NCBI GenBank assembly: GCA_009746045.1
Contig: RPFO01000744.1
Span: 803,635-867,634, forward strand
Source: Mesostigma viride
Taxonomy: Eukaryota; Streptophyta; Mesostigmatophyceae; Mesostigmatales; Mesostigmataceae
DNA length: 64,000 nt
Reading direction: 5' to 3'
Within the stretch, counting starts at the first letter, position 1. The number at the start of each line of letters is the position of its first letter. Position numbers and translations under genes: made by a program. This document shows positions 19,480-30,900 of this stretch, piece by piece. The notes below the pieces were generated by a model. It was not told the DNA's origin, searched no databases, and was given only the letters and a program-made list of their open reading frames with translations.

Positions 19480-21325
19480 CCTTCCTGTTCCATACCCGCC
19501 CCACTCACAAATATACGTTACAGACATCCACTTGTCGATATCCATCCCCACCTGCCTACGGACCACTCTCGATCCCACAACATCCGCCGACCCACCCAAC
19601 AATCTACCTTGAATCCCCCCTAACTAACCTATGTGACTACCACCCTTCCATATTCCCTCAACCACCTGCCACACCACCATAGCAAAATACCTACTGCACC
19701 ACCTCACGAGCACATCCCACTACCACCCCTCTTCCCCCACATGAGTTCCCACCCACCCACCACGTCACGAGTATGCACCCCACCGGCAATGGCACCCGTT
19801 CACTACAATACGCTTCCGCGGACACCTTTTTCAGCGGGGAAAGTGCCCCCGGGCTTCCGGGGCAAATTCAGCAAGCGCTGCGGAACTTAGATACTAAAAT
19901 TTCGTTTTTGATTCGTACCGTACAGCCAATCATTTTGCGCCCGGATCAAATTGTGATCTGGTCACAGCACACGAAAATTTCAGCGGAACGCACGATCCAC
20001 AAACGCAACTAGAGAAAATTTTCAGTGACGAAAATGTAGTACCGTGTAACCAATCAAAATGGAGTAGGACTTCGCTAAAGTCACGTTCGGAATTTTTCCC
20101 CGCAAGATTCTCCCGCAAGATTCCCCCGCATGATTCCCCCCGCTAGGTTCAGGCTCCAGTCAATGCTCGCCAAATGGCGCAAAACGAACCAACAATTGTT
20201 GAATCAACGGTGCGAATCCTCGGTACAGCTCGGGTAACATTCTCACTCATTTCGCGTCTCCTATGGACCGTATTGTAGTGTTGTACCACGACTACCCTAC
20301 CAACCCTGTCCCACTGTCCCCCACGCCACCCCGACGGGGGGGGGGGCACCTCGATCCCCACGCACCCACCCACCCACCACCACCACCACACACGTACAAG
20401 CCACTAGCCCGCCACACCCGCACATGCAGGTCCACCATCGGCCCACACGACTGAAACCATGACGTACCACCACACCTTGTACCCCACGCCTTGTACCGCC
20501 TCCACGTGCTTCTAGTTACGCACGTCCGGCTGTGACCTAACTGAACACGACAACAAGCCATGTTGAGCCACCAACCAGACCCACGCCCCCCCACACACCT
20601 CCAGGTGAATACAACCTGCGTTCTCCTACGCAAAGCCCTCGCGGAGCCTACTGCCCTTCAGCCTCTGAGGTTCCCAGGCGGAGTTTGGGGGCCAAGTCGC
20701 CACATCGGAGAAGTATCCCTGCAGTAACTGGTAACATGCTCTCACCCCTATGCCACTCCATCGAGGCTACTTGGCGTGCTAGGACACACCAAGTTGTGAG
20801 CTCACACGGGTGTATATCCGATGATGCAACCGTCCACGTCAAAGTGCCCCGATAGTACCACCGATACTAAATATATCCGGCCATGGCTGACATCAGTGCT
20901 CCGCCGTACGCGGGCTGATTTTGCGGTGCAGCAGGGCTATTAGGTTCCTCCCGTTAGGCGTTTCCATTGGTCTTATCGTAGTATAGAGCTTTGACATGGC
21001 TCTGTATACAGGTTTATAGCTGGGTGTTTGCTTTGGTTTGAGTGATTTCACTCTGCTGTAAGTAATTATATTTTTAAAAAATATATCCGGCCCTCGGCCA
21101 CTATAGATTCTCTGCTGCTCATGTCGCGTTTGCGTGCAACGATCTCCTGCATCACGATATGTCCTGGCCATTCAGCTTTTGGGAACCCCAGGTGAGCTAT
21201 AAAGCTGACATGCCTCACCCAAGGTGAGCTATAAAGCTGAAATGCCTGGCCTGGTCCCATGCAGCTGCCACATCTTTGGGAGACGTAGGTCACTGCCATA
21301 TGTATCAATTAAGGATGAGCAGACG
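19480..21325. other. Noncoding, no feature recognised
   Basis: C-rich low-complexity DNA near 19550-19750 and 20290-20400; a short direct repeat (GGTGAGCTATAAAGCTGA) at 21190-21240. No gene supported. Confidence 0.4.
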
Positions 21326-21328
21326 CTT

Positions 21329-22700
21329 GAATTGAATTGAATTGAATTGTAACATAACTCCGTTGGGAGTATATGTAGCACATAGCCCTTGAGAGGGGGC
21401 ATATGGCCTATCATACATCCTAAGCTACTTCCTGCAAGGGTGGGGATGTAAAGGACCCTTGCTCTAGGTGCACCAGGGCACTTGCATCCCCATGATCTTC
21501 AAGCTATGCCCAGCGAAGGGGGAGCCTGTCATGGGGGGGAAGATCAGCATAGCTATACAAAAAGGCTAGGGCATGGCGTCTCAGCAGAGAGTTACTCCCT
21601 GCATGGGCACAACATAGCTAAATAAAGCTAGGCATCATCTGGAGTGTGGCACATCATAGGCACACATGTACATGATTAAATAAAGCGTGTGGCTTAGCTA
21701 GGATAGTGCCTCTAGGAGGCGTACATGTACATGGCCACGGTCTATCTATTCTACACTACTACTGCTGTATTCCCCTAAGCTGGGGCGTCTGGAGTCGTTG
21801 GGGCCGCGGGGGTCGCCTGCCAGGGCTTGTGGCCGACGTAGATGGCCGCCCCCTTCCAGTACACCGGCTGCCCCGCCTTGGTCTGCCGGAGCTGGAGGTA
21901 GGTCGGCCATAGCTCCCGTCGCCGTTGTTGCTGCGCCAGGGTCAAGTCGTCGTCAAGGGTGAAGAGAGTCTTCTCGAGCCGCTTGCGGCGTCGGAGAAAA
22001 GAAATCTTGTCCGCCGGGGTCTTAAAGGTGAGAAGGAGCGGGGGCGGCCCTGCCTTACCCCGCGCGCGGGGAAGGCGGTGGGCGACCAGGTCGATCTCAC
22101 CAGTAAGGCCCATGCGACTAAGAATTTCTCTCTCAAACGCACGTGCAAGCTTCTCGGAATTCTCACCTTCCTCCATGTCGAGGTTCTTGACAATGACGTT
22201 AAGGCTGCGCTTGGCAAGCTCGGCCTCCTCGCGGAGGTCAAGCGTCTGCCGCTGGAGCTGGGCTGCGACGGCGGAGGTGGTGGAGGTGGTGTGCTGCTTA
22301 AGCATGTCCGCCCAGGTCGTGATGGGAGGAGCATCGCCGGCCAGGCCAGCAGAGGCTGGCTTGGCGGCAATGTCCTTCACCGCCTGGGCGGTGAGGCCCG
22401 CGGTGTTCTGCAGGACCTCGATAGCGATGGCATTATCCTTAAGACGTTGGTCAATGTCGCGGAGCTGGGCGGTGATGGAGTCGGTGGAGGCGGAGGGGGG
22501 GGGGGTGGAGGCGAGGAGGGTGGCGGTGGCGGTGGGGATGGTGGGGAGCTCAGCAGCCAGCGTGCGACCCACAGCTGCCACATCTGCAGCTAGGGGCGTC
22601 ACGTGCTGTGAGATGGTTTCTTGGAGGTGGAGGAGGAAGGTGGATTCGGTCAAGGGGGAGGGGGTCCAGAGGTCCGTGACAGAGCGGTCAAGGATGGAAA
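21329..22700 (-). mobile_element. ORF1-only LINE derivative (HAL1-like)
   Basis: On the minus strand an intact ORF1 (22653 to 21775) is followed by about 400 bases of 3' UTR, a CTCC-CAAC-GGAG hairpin (21371-21355) and an (AATTC)n tail ending near 21329. No ORF2 sequence lies between ORF1 and the 3' end. This resembles mammalian HAL1 elements, which keep ORF1 and borrow a reverse transcriptase. Confidence 0.6.
21775..22653 (-). CDS. LINE ORF1 protein (L1-type, coiled coil plus RRM)
   Basis: 292 codons, fully open. The first 80 residues are Ala/Thr/Pro-rich, and the middle is helical and probably coiled coil (residues 85-165). An RRM-like fold begins near residue 167 with RSLNVIVKNLD and continues through EIDLVAHRLPRARG and PPLLLTFKTPADKISFLRRR. 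The C-terminal domain contains FTLDDDLTLAQQQRRRELW and YLQLRQTKAGQPVYWKGAAI, the pattern of L1 ORF1p (Transposase_22). Such proteins trimerise and coat element RNA as chaperones. The frame has no stop or shift, in contrast to the relative at 6843-7872, so it is young or under selection. Confidence 0.75.
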   Translation of the reverse strand: MTESTFLLHLQETISQHVTPLAADVAAVGRTLAAELPTIPTATATLLASTPPPSASTDSITAQLRDIDQRLKDNAIAIEVLQNTAGLTAQAVKDIAAKPASAGLAGDAPPITTWADMLKQHTTSTTSAVAAQLQRQTLDLREEAELAKRSLNVIVKNLDMEEGENSEKLARAFEREILSRMGLTGEIDLVAHRLPRARGKAGPPPLLLTFKTPADKISFLRRRKRLEKTLFTLDDDLTLAQQQRRRELWPTYLQLRQTKAGQPVYWKGAAIYVGHKPWQATPAAPTTPDAPA

Positions 22701-22711
22701 ACGCAGACGCT

Positions 22712-22770
22712 TACCATTATTTAATTAATTAATAGACACGTGGCTGCGTCACGTGAGCATAAGTCCTCAG
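22712..22770 (-). mobile_element. LINE 3' end, hairpin family 1
   Basis: On the minus strand CTCACGTGACGCAGCCACGTG forms a hairpin followed by CTATTAATTAATTAAATAAT. It abuts the 5' side of the ORF1-only element. Upstream (22771-23560) there is no recognisable coding sequence. Confidence 0.6.
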
Positions 22771-23574
22771 CTTACCATGCGTCGCTCTAGACCCCCGTTG
22801 TGTAACGAGCCGCACCAGCGACTCCGAAAGATCCTAGTCTAGCGTGGTTTACGCCCGAATGGACTCGGAATCTGCTATCCGCGAAGACTACGGGAATGTA
22901 GCCCAATTCTAGCTAGTACGCGGCAATACTAGCTAGGCCCTGAATGCACAACTAGATAAATCATGCATGTACATGGAATGCATGAAGAGCGTTAGTGCAG
23001 CCCAGATGTGACCCCTGGTTCGGCAGACGAGTTTTACTCAAGTCGATTTCATTCTAAACCAAAGATGCGGAAGCCATTGCCACCTACGACATTTGTCCTA
23101 GGCTGTGTGCATGCCAGCGGACCAGCAGCACTTGGGCCGGACCTCTAGCGAGCGCGGCAACCCCTACGCAATATTAGCCGTAGATTTACACATGATATCC
23201 GCCATGCAGTCTGGCACCCGGTACCTGGTAGTCCCGGGTACAGACCAGTAACACACCAAACCGAAAGCAAAGCCATGGGTACATAGGCCGGCTGTTGGAA
23301 TACTGTAACTCGGCCAAGTCCCCGAATCTAACATAATAACTTTCGAAAGTCTCAAACAATATCAACTGACCAAACTAACTTATTTTAGGAATTGTTAAGC
23401 CCAAACACGGGTTAGGGCCGCAACACGTTGATTGGCCACGAATTAACTGACCATCTAAGGACGCCTGTTGAGATGTATCCCTCTGCTCTAGAAACTGATA
23501 GCCTCTTGACTTGTCTCATGGATACATCAGATGGTTCACAGCTGCAACTTGAATTGCACTTTTTAATTAAATAT

Positions 23575-24310
23575 ATTGGTAGTCGACCTTAATTAATTAG
23601 ACCTCAATTAATAGACACGTGACTGCGTCACGTGAGCATAAGTCCTCAGTGGGAGGGGAACATGGGATGGAATGGATGGTATAAGCTATCTAGGTCCTAG
23701 TTACAGGGGTGTGGGCACCGCGGCCCGAATCGCTATGAATGCCATACTTGGTCACACGCGGAGCCCCCACAGGCTTGGGGGTGGTCTCCTTCATCACTAC
23801 TTGCCATCTATCCTTGCGCACCATCTGCCTCCATATTACAGACAAACCAGGAGGCTGCCCGGGGGTGAGCCCGTCACGTCTAGTGTAGCACATGTCCATG
23901 CCGAGTCTATCACGAAAAGTCCACGGGTGGCGGCCCTGCCGCGCGCGGCCGGGGGCACGCCAGGTGAGGACATATCGCCCAGGCTGGGCGGGCTTGGTGC
24001 CAGCTAGTCTATCTGATGTATCTACCTGATCTGTGCGGGCCAGGTGCCCGGCTAGGCCCAGGCGCCTGTGCCTAATAATGTGGGAAACATAGGGCAAATC
24101 AGCGTACAAATCCTCATTACTAATGTGCAAACCAAAGGGGATGTTAAGGGCCTTGCGCAGCATCTTGGTGACGGCGCCGTCGAGTCGTTGCTCCAGCTCC
24201 TGCATCAGTGTCCACGTCTCGGCGCCGTAGGTCAGGATCGTCAGAATGACGACCTTGAAGAGGTCACGCTTGACGATCCGGGGTAGGGCGGGGTTGTCGA
24301 CCTTGTACAA
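23575..24310 (-). mobile_element. 5'-truncated LINE: ORF2 C-terminus plus 3' end
   Basis: Minus strand: a frame from about 24310 to the stop at 23690 encodes the region after the reverse transcriptase core, with ILTYGAETWTL, LDGAVTKMLRKAL, DLYADLPYV and RRLGLAGHLART. These are the usual C-terminal blocks of RTE/CR1-like ORF2 proteins. About 40 bases after the stop comes the family 1 hairpin (perfect CACGTGA/TCACGTG arms, 23614-23637) and a TTAATT-rich tail. This links family 1 hairpins to a real LINE. Confidence 0.7.
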
Positions 24311-25718
24311 TCACATCCGCAATTGTGTTGCCCACGACTGAGGACGAACACACCCTACACAAGGAAACGGATGTCAACAAGCCTTGCCTCAAGATGAGAG
24401 GACCAACGAAGGCTCGACATGAAGGTACATGAAAGAGACTACACGCTGCCGGTGTCTCTTTCCCACACATGTAGTCAAGCCCACGTCACGAGTCACCAAA
24501 GCAACACACGCTTGACACACGCTTGTCAGAACACGATAAACGTTTGTCGTGATTCCTGACACAACAAAACCGCATTCCAGAAATGCCGTCCTGACATTTT
24601 CACCACACATAAGAGCATCTAAAAAATGGCATCACGGCAAACTAAAACTGCCACCTCACTGCCCGTTTTATCTGGCACAACTAAATCCAAGCATTTTTCT
24701 GTCCAAGGACATATCTAGTCGTGAGTGCCGAGCGACCAAACCTGAAGCAGCATATAATATCTTTCACACGATCTGCACTTTCACTCGTGACTGGCGACGC
24801 AATCGACGCTTCAAATGACACGTGTAATCAAAGGGTTGTCGTAAGCTGCGGCGTCTGTGCCATAAGAGGTAGCCAGGTTGAAATCCTGCCAGAATTACAA
24901 TCCCGCCTCCCCTCTAGCCTAGGCTCCACCACGCCTAATTCCTGGACAACCCACATAACGTTGTCCAGGACCTGTCTCAACCAAGTCCTGACTGTGCGTC
25001 GCGCCTATATTGCCTGAGCGCCCACGCTATTCCAACTAGCCTAACCAGCTAGCGCATCTCAGTGTCCCAATAACTACTGGTGTGCTGATTCTGTCTGACG
25101 CAACTCCATGCGTAACTCACGCACTGGCAGCGTCCCTACGCTGACTGCTCTCGATGTGGTCTGTTGCTATCAACAAGACCTATACTGCATTACTGTAATA
25201 ATGCCATTCCAACCCTTGTCACTCGTAATGACCTGTCGCATAGCTATTGCCTGCACCAAGATGAAAATAAGTGCGTGCTTAGCTTGCCGACTTCCACGCA
25301 TAGCATCGCTATCAAACGAATTGCTTCACAGCAATTCTTGCATTGCGTCCTTTGGCAATCGAATACCCCGAGCCTGGCTAGGGTCTGTTACGACACGAAC
25401 ATTCACAACACAAAAGAGTACCGGCGGTGCCCTTGGCCCGATATATGGTATCTTGTTGAGTCGACTGGCATTGGAACTGTTGGTATCCGGGGGTAATGCC
25501 ACAACCCCCTGACGTTGAACTGCTTCAGCACTACAACGTCTCCGTAAGTGTTTCCCACACCAGTTGTCTATTTTGCGCAAGCATTCTTGCCTACCGTATC
25601 CATGGCAGCACCGAGCGACCCGCCATCGCTCTAATGTATCCTCGCTGTGTGCGGATGATCTAGCTCACGGACGTGACAGTGGAAGGAGAGGTGATAAAGA
25701 GGTCCTGGACAGAGATGA
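24311..25718. other. Noncoding, no feature recognised
   Basis: Several frames of 80-134 codons on either strand show no motif or codon structure; I support none of them. Confidence 0.4.
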
Positions 25719-26110
25719 CTAGAGGGGTGGTAGAAGGAGTGGGACACTAGGAACAGAGGAGGGACGAGGAAGGCGTGGGGGTGAGGCCTGCGGTACTACC
25801 TGCCTGGTAATCCCTGCGTGCCTAAGGATGTAAGCATCCGCGCTACGCAGGTCCGCAAAGCCCTTAAACGTAGCCCTTTGGTACCCCCTGATTGCCTCTT
25901 CACACTCCTTCCACGTGAAGTATATTCCTACTGCACGCCCCCTGGCCACGTAACCCTAGCCGCCTGCTGATCGTAGTGTTGCGAAAGATGTATTGTTCTG
26001 CTGCCTCTAGGCTCTGGAAATCCTGATACAGAAATAAATCTGGGTACTCAGGAGTCTGATTAATGGCAAAGATAGCATCCTACGTGTAAAAGATGCCACG
26101 CCACCTACCC
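25719..26110 (-). pseudogene. Two tandem RNase H1-N/viroplasmin-like domains, degenerate
   Basis: Minus strand. The second copy (25949 to about 25812) reads VARGRAVGIYFTW with AIRGY, FKGF and a final ADAYI, the layout of the RNase H1 N-terminal hybrid-binding domain (Pfam family shared with caulimovirus viroplasmin). About 90-100 bases upstream (26109 to about 25970) a first copy has the same layout, GRWRGIFYT ... FQSLEAAEQYI, but the codon of the conserved tryptophan is TAG and the frame is shifted relative to the second copy. The downstream part is Pro/Arg-rich. It may be cellular, retroelement or pararetrovirus-derived; the sequence does not decide. No RNase H catalytic domain follows. Confidence 0.5.
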
Positions 26111-27934
26111 TCTGCTACAGCATGACAGGAAGGAGGCATGTTGCATTCTAAATTGCGAGGGAAGACGATCACAGACAGAAATACCAAGAAGGATGGTGCT
26201 GAGGCCCCCCAGTTTTTGGTTGAACCCAAATTATATTAATAATAGTACTAAGAGCCCAATGGCTGAAGGCCTAGTGCTGATTGCACTATCCTGCCTGCTC
26301 TGGGACACAGAGAGTTCCCCTCCCTATCAGGGCAAGGTTCGAGAAAATTTCGGCATTACAAAGCCTAGAAAATCGTGTGCACAAAAAAAATCTGAAGCGT
26401 CGGCAGTTGCCGGAAGAGGAAAATCCCGGGCCGGCAAAGCGGCCTGATTCTCAAAACACCGTTGACCTAGCTTGATTAGGTCTAGGTGACCAGCCAAACT
26501 ATACCTAACGCAGGGTTGCAAGAAAGCAAGAGAAAGGCGAGGCTAAGGCTGCAGCTCTGCTCCTATGCGTGCGTGCTAACCTTGTTCCAGGCTGACCGCC
26601 CACCGCCTCGTCCTTAGAGCACGCCGCCGGTATGGAAGGAGCTGCGGACGCCGCCATAATTTCCCTCGAACGCTCTCCAGCCACCACGCCCCACGTATAG
26701 TCGACTGCAAGGGGGTTGGACCACCCCGTCTGCAGGTTCTTGGTAGGTAAACCCTAAACCGCTGCCTGGAACGGCGTGGTCTCAGGCCTGACTGGCCTTA
26801 ACAATCTGCGACTCAGGTGAATTTCCTCCGATAGCAGTTTTACGTCGGCTGGAATACCGACTGCGAAAGACCTACACCTGATCCACGACTGAATGTCATG
26901 GACAGTGGTCGCCTGCATTCCTGAACTCGCATGCATTCCTGGAATAGAACACTTCATACAAATATCAAGGCGTTCTTTATCATGATACCGACATGTAGCA
27001 GTAGACGACAGGAATTAGAAGCCATGCTTTCTTCCAACCCGTGGGCAAGAGCCCCCTCGGTAAAGTAGACGTTAGTCACACTTATGCAATTAGCAATAAT
27101 CCGAGAGAGAACAAACAATTCACCCGTTGTGGCATAAATGTCTGTCAGCTGGCTCGTTGGTCTAGGACCCAGCGACCCAAGCCGACATGCACCCAACCAC
27201 CCCAAAACGACCCACCAATAAAGCCAGCAACATGACGTGTCTAGACAGAAAGTCCAATGGGTGGAACCCCACGACGGACTAGCTACTAATAGTCGAACGT
27301 TGGAAAATGTCCTAGACTAGGGTACGGCCCAAAAGGTGTCTTAGCCAAACACGCCGGCACCACAGGTCGGCGCCGGCTCTATTCCTACGTGACCAATGCT
27401 AGTAAAACATAGCTGTAGGATAAGTACCCAACCCAATAAAGGGTTATCATAGCTAATCATGTAGACACATTCTTACGGCCAATCTCATGCAATCCAAGTT
27501 AACCAGGCCTGGACGTAACACTCACGTGAGGCACTTACGTGTAAATTAATTAAAGTTGTAGCTGCCGGCCATACTTGCTGGCGTATCTCAATACCATATT
27601 CGGATGCCAGGTATAAGTCTAGATTAATAATATAATTTTATTTAACTGATTATTTCACAGGACGCCATTGCGTCATGTGAGCACAAATTTACAGCAGCTG
27701 GCCCTATTGCTGGCATACTTTAACACAAACTCCCGATGTCACATTTGACGTCTAGATGGCACGTGTGCATGCCCTATGCAGGCTGCAGCTAGCCTGCGGT
27801 TTTCAACTATGCATCTAGCTGAAGGTTCCTTTACTGGTACCCATGTGAAGCAGTCTACGCGATAATTTACTAATCTAGCCAGGTACGGATGCAGCCATCT
27901 CATCAACATCTAGGGCATACGAACGGCGTACACA
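26111..27934. other. Noncoding, possible hairpin-family-1 relics
   Basis: Near 27515-27550 (CACGTGAGGCACTTACGTG then TAAATTAATTAA) and 27640-27700 (minus strand) there are decayed versions of the family 1 hairpin and tail. No gene recognised. Confidence 0.4.
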
Positions 27935-30900
27935 TCACTGCTGCGGTGGCCACGCGGGTGCGGCGGCGCCATCAATCTCTAGAGCATTCTGGTTGTCTGC
28001 CCGAAGCCGGTGCTGCCCGCCGCCGATGGCGCTCCCACAAGTGGGGCACCTGGCCTCCTGCATGGCCCCCCCACAGTCCCCGATGGCGTAGGGGTGGCCA
28101 TTGGGGCAGCGGTACCACCCTCCCGCCCTCACCTGACCCCTCATGGCGCCCACCACTGCATCCATCTCCTCCTTGGCCAGCCTCTCCTCCTGCTGGGCAT
28201 CGGTGCGGACGCCATACTCCCCAGCCCGCAACGCGCGGTGCATCCTTGCCTGGAAGATGGTGTAATCCGGGCACGCCTCGGGCACATACATGCAGCCCGT
28301 CCCAAGCTCGAACGTAGGCAACTCGCGTGTCTTGCCTCCTGGCAGCACCCGGCACGACTGGTGGCCATCCACACTGCCCAGTGCCCGCAGGCACAGCAGC
28401 CGCAGTCCTGTCTCGGAAACCTCCCGGATGAAGCGGTGCAGCCATTCCTTGAACGATTTCCCATTCTTGGCGCCCCTCCACGCATCATCCGGAAACACAA
28501 AGGCCTTGACTGCCTTGTCCACGTCCAAGTAGTCCTGGCCAAAGAACAGCAGGACCAAGACCTCGCCCGTCATGACCTTCAAGTGGTCCGCCATCAGGTC
28601 GTCCAGGGACAGAAAACCCTCGCGCAGAGCCCCCAGCTCCTCCCTGCAGTATTCAACCAGCCGCCGCTGGACCGCCTGCCGGACCACCGCCCCCTTGTTC
28701 GCGTCGGTGATTGCGAAATCGTCCTTGGCGGTGCACCGCGTCAGCATGGATGCCATCATGCCGTGCTCCTGGCCGCTGCCGTGGGCAATGGCCAGCACAC
28801 TCCGCATCTGGCCCGCCACAACCGGGTCAAACTCCGCCATCAGCTCCAGGCAACGCGAGGGCGTGGCGTGCGACAGCTGTTCGTCCCCCACCAGGAAGCA
28901 GCAGAGGGCGGTCGCGAACCTGACAGGGACGTGCAGGAACTCGAGGACGGCCTTGGCGAGGACCCTGCCCACCGCCCTCAGGTCCCTCAGGTGCTGCTGC
29001 TTTGCCGGGCCACCCTGCAGGGCCTTGCGAGGCAAGAACGCCACCCCTTCCTGCAGTTGAGTGTCCGGAAGCACATCCTCTCGGCCCTCCCGCCCTTGCT
29101 CGAACAGACCCACCTCTGGCAGCACCACGGATTGGAAGAACCGGTCCAGCACCTCAGACAAGGGGACCCTTATGCCGCCACACTCCACCGAAAAAACCAA
29201 GCGCATATCAAGCCCATCGGCTTGAAATGCCTCCAGCAGTTGCTGCACCAGCTGCGGCCGGTTGTCTAGGTCGGCCACCTGCAGGACACGCGCACGCCCT
29301 GCACGTGCGGGGCAGCGTCGCAGACTCTCCAGAAAGCTGCTGAGTGCGTGCATGCGCCGCTGCTGATCCATCGCCACCTGCGTCAGGTCCCGCGCCAGGA
29401 CACCGTGCGGGTCGCTCAGGGCGTCCTCAGAAGTGGGGCGCCCTGCAGGGTCCACCTGGAGGAGGGAAGACGCCAGCTGGCGCAACGCTGTAGTCCAGGG
29501 GTCACCCTGGGATTGGCCGCCTGCCAAGCCGGCATCGATGGCCACCACCTCCCCCTGGGCGTCCTCCAGGCGCCCGGCGACGGCGTTCCAGTGGGGCAGG
29601 GACCCTGTCAGGATCTCCAGCAGCATCACGCCCAGCGACCACATGTCCTGCGCAAAGGGCCACTGCTTGGCCGACGGCTGGTTGGTGAGCACCTCCGGGG
29701 CGGCGTAGGCCGTGGTGAAGCCTCCAAGCTGGGTGGCCAGGGTGGTCTGGAAGGTCCTGCTGACGTCGTGGCTGACGCCAAAGTCACAGAGGGCGATCTG
29801 GCCATCGTCCTGCAGAAGAATGTTCTCTGGTTTCAGGTCCCGGTGGACCACGCCCTTGCGGTGGATAAAGGCGACCGCCTGGAAGACCTGCCGCATGGTC
29901 ACCCATACCTGCTGGCGTTCCTCCAGGCCAAGGGGCTGCCCCTCCCTCGCCCTGCCTTTGATGCGCTCAAACCAGGCACGCAGGCTTCCATTCTTGCAGT
30001 AGGGCATCTGCAGGTACGCCACACCGCCGTCGAAAAAGATCCGTTCCAGCCGAATCACCAGCGGGTGCCGCAGCGCCTGCAGCCGCCCGCCTTCCCTCCT
30101 CAGCTCCCTCTCGTGGCACAGCTCCTTGATCACCCAGGGGGTCCCCTGCGCGTCCTCCACGAGGCGCACCCTGGAGTTGCCCAGCGGCCGCCCGATGTTG
30201 CGGAAACTCGTCAGGGACCAGTCAGGGTCGATGACATCATCGCCGCCCTCGCCGCCGCCCGCAGGAAGCGCCTTGCCTTGAGAGCTAGACCCTGGGAGTG
30301 CCTTGCTCAACTGGCTGGCACGCTCGGGCAGTGCGGATGCCTCGGGGTAAAAGTGCGTGAGTCTCCTCGCCAACTCCTGGCCTTCTGCTGTCAGCCGGTT
30401 CAAAGCTGCCACGATCGCCCTCTGCTTCTCCTCCAGCGTCCCCAGCTCTACCCTCTGATTGGCCGCCTCCCTCTCGCTATCGGACATCTCAGCGATCTTC
30501 AGGTGTGCCTCCGCCAGCGCCATCTTCTTGCGAACCTCCAGCAGGTCGCGCTGCAGCATGCCCATGCGCACCTCGGTCGGCTGGAGGCCCTTGCGCGCGG
30601 CGATGGCGTCCGCCACCTTCTGCCTCTTCTGCCGCACGAGCGCCCGCAGCACGTGCGCCTGCTCCGCGTCCTCGCCAGGTGTCGCGTCCTCAAGGCTCCT
30701 CATCGCGTCGCCCATCGCATCCCCCACCACCTGGTGCGCCCGATCCAGCCGCTCGCGCAGCCTCTCGGCCACCGCGCGCTCCCGGACCAGGCACTGTGCC
30801 AGCTGTTCCATCGCCGCCTTGGTGGCTTGCGCCGCGGGATACATCTCGTTGTTGAATTCGCGGATCACGCTCCCCGCCAACGCAAAGGCCTGACGGACCC

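Noticed and set aside
19344-19890. Pro/Thr-rich frames near 19.4-19.9 kb
   Set aside because: C-rich low-complexity DNA without splice or codon support.
24830-24905. Possible tRNA-like or SINE head (GGTTGAAATCC box)
   Set aside because: Only a T-loop-like phrase; I could not build a cloverleaf or find a matching A box.
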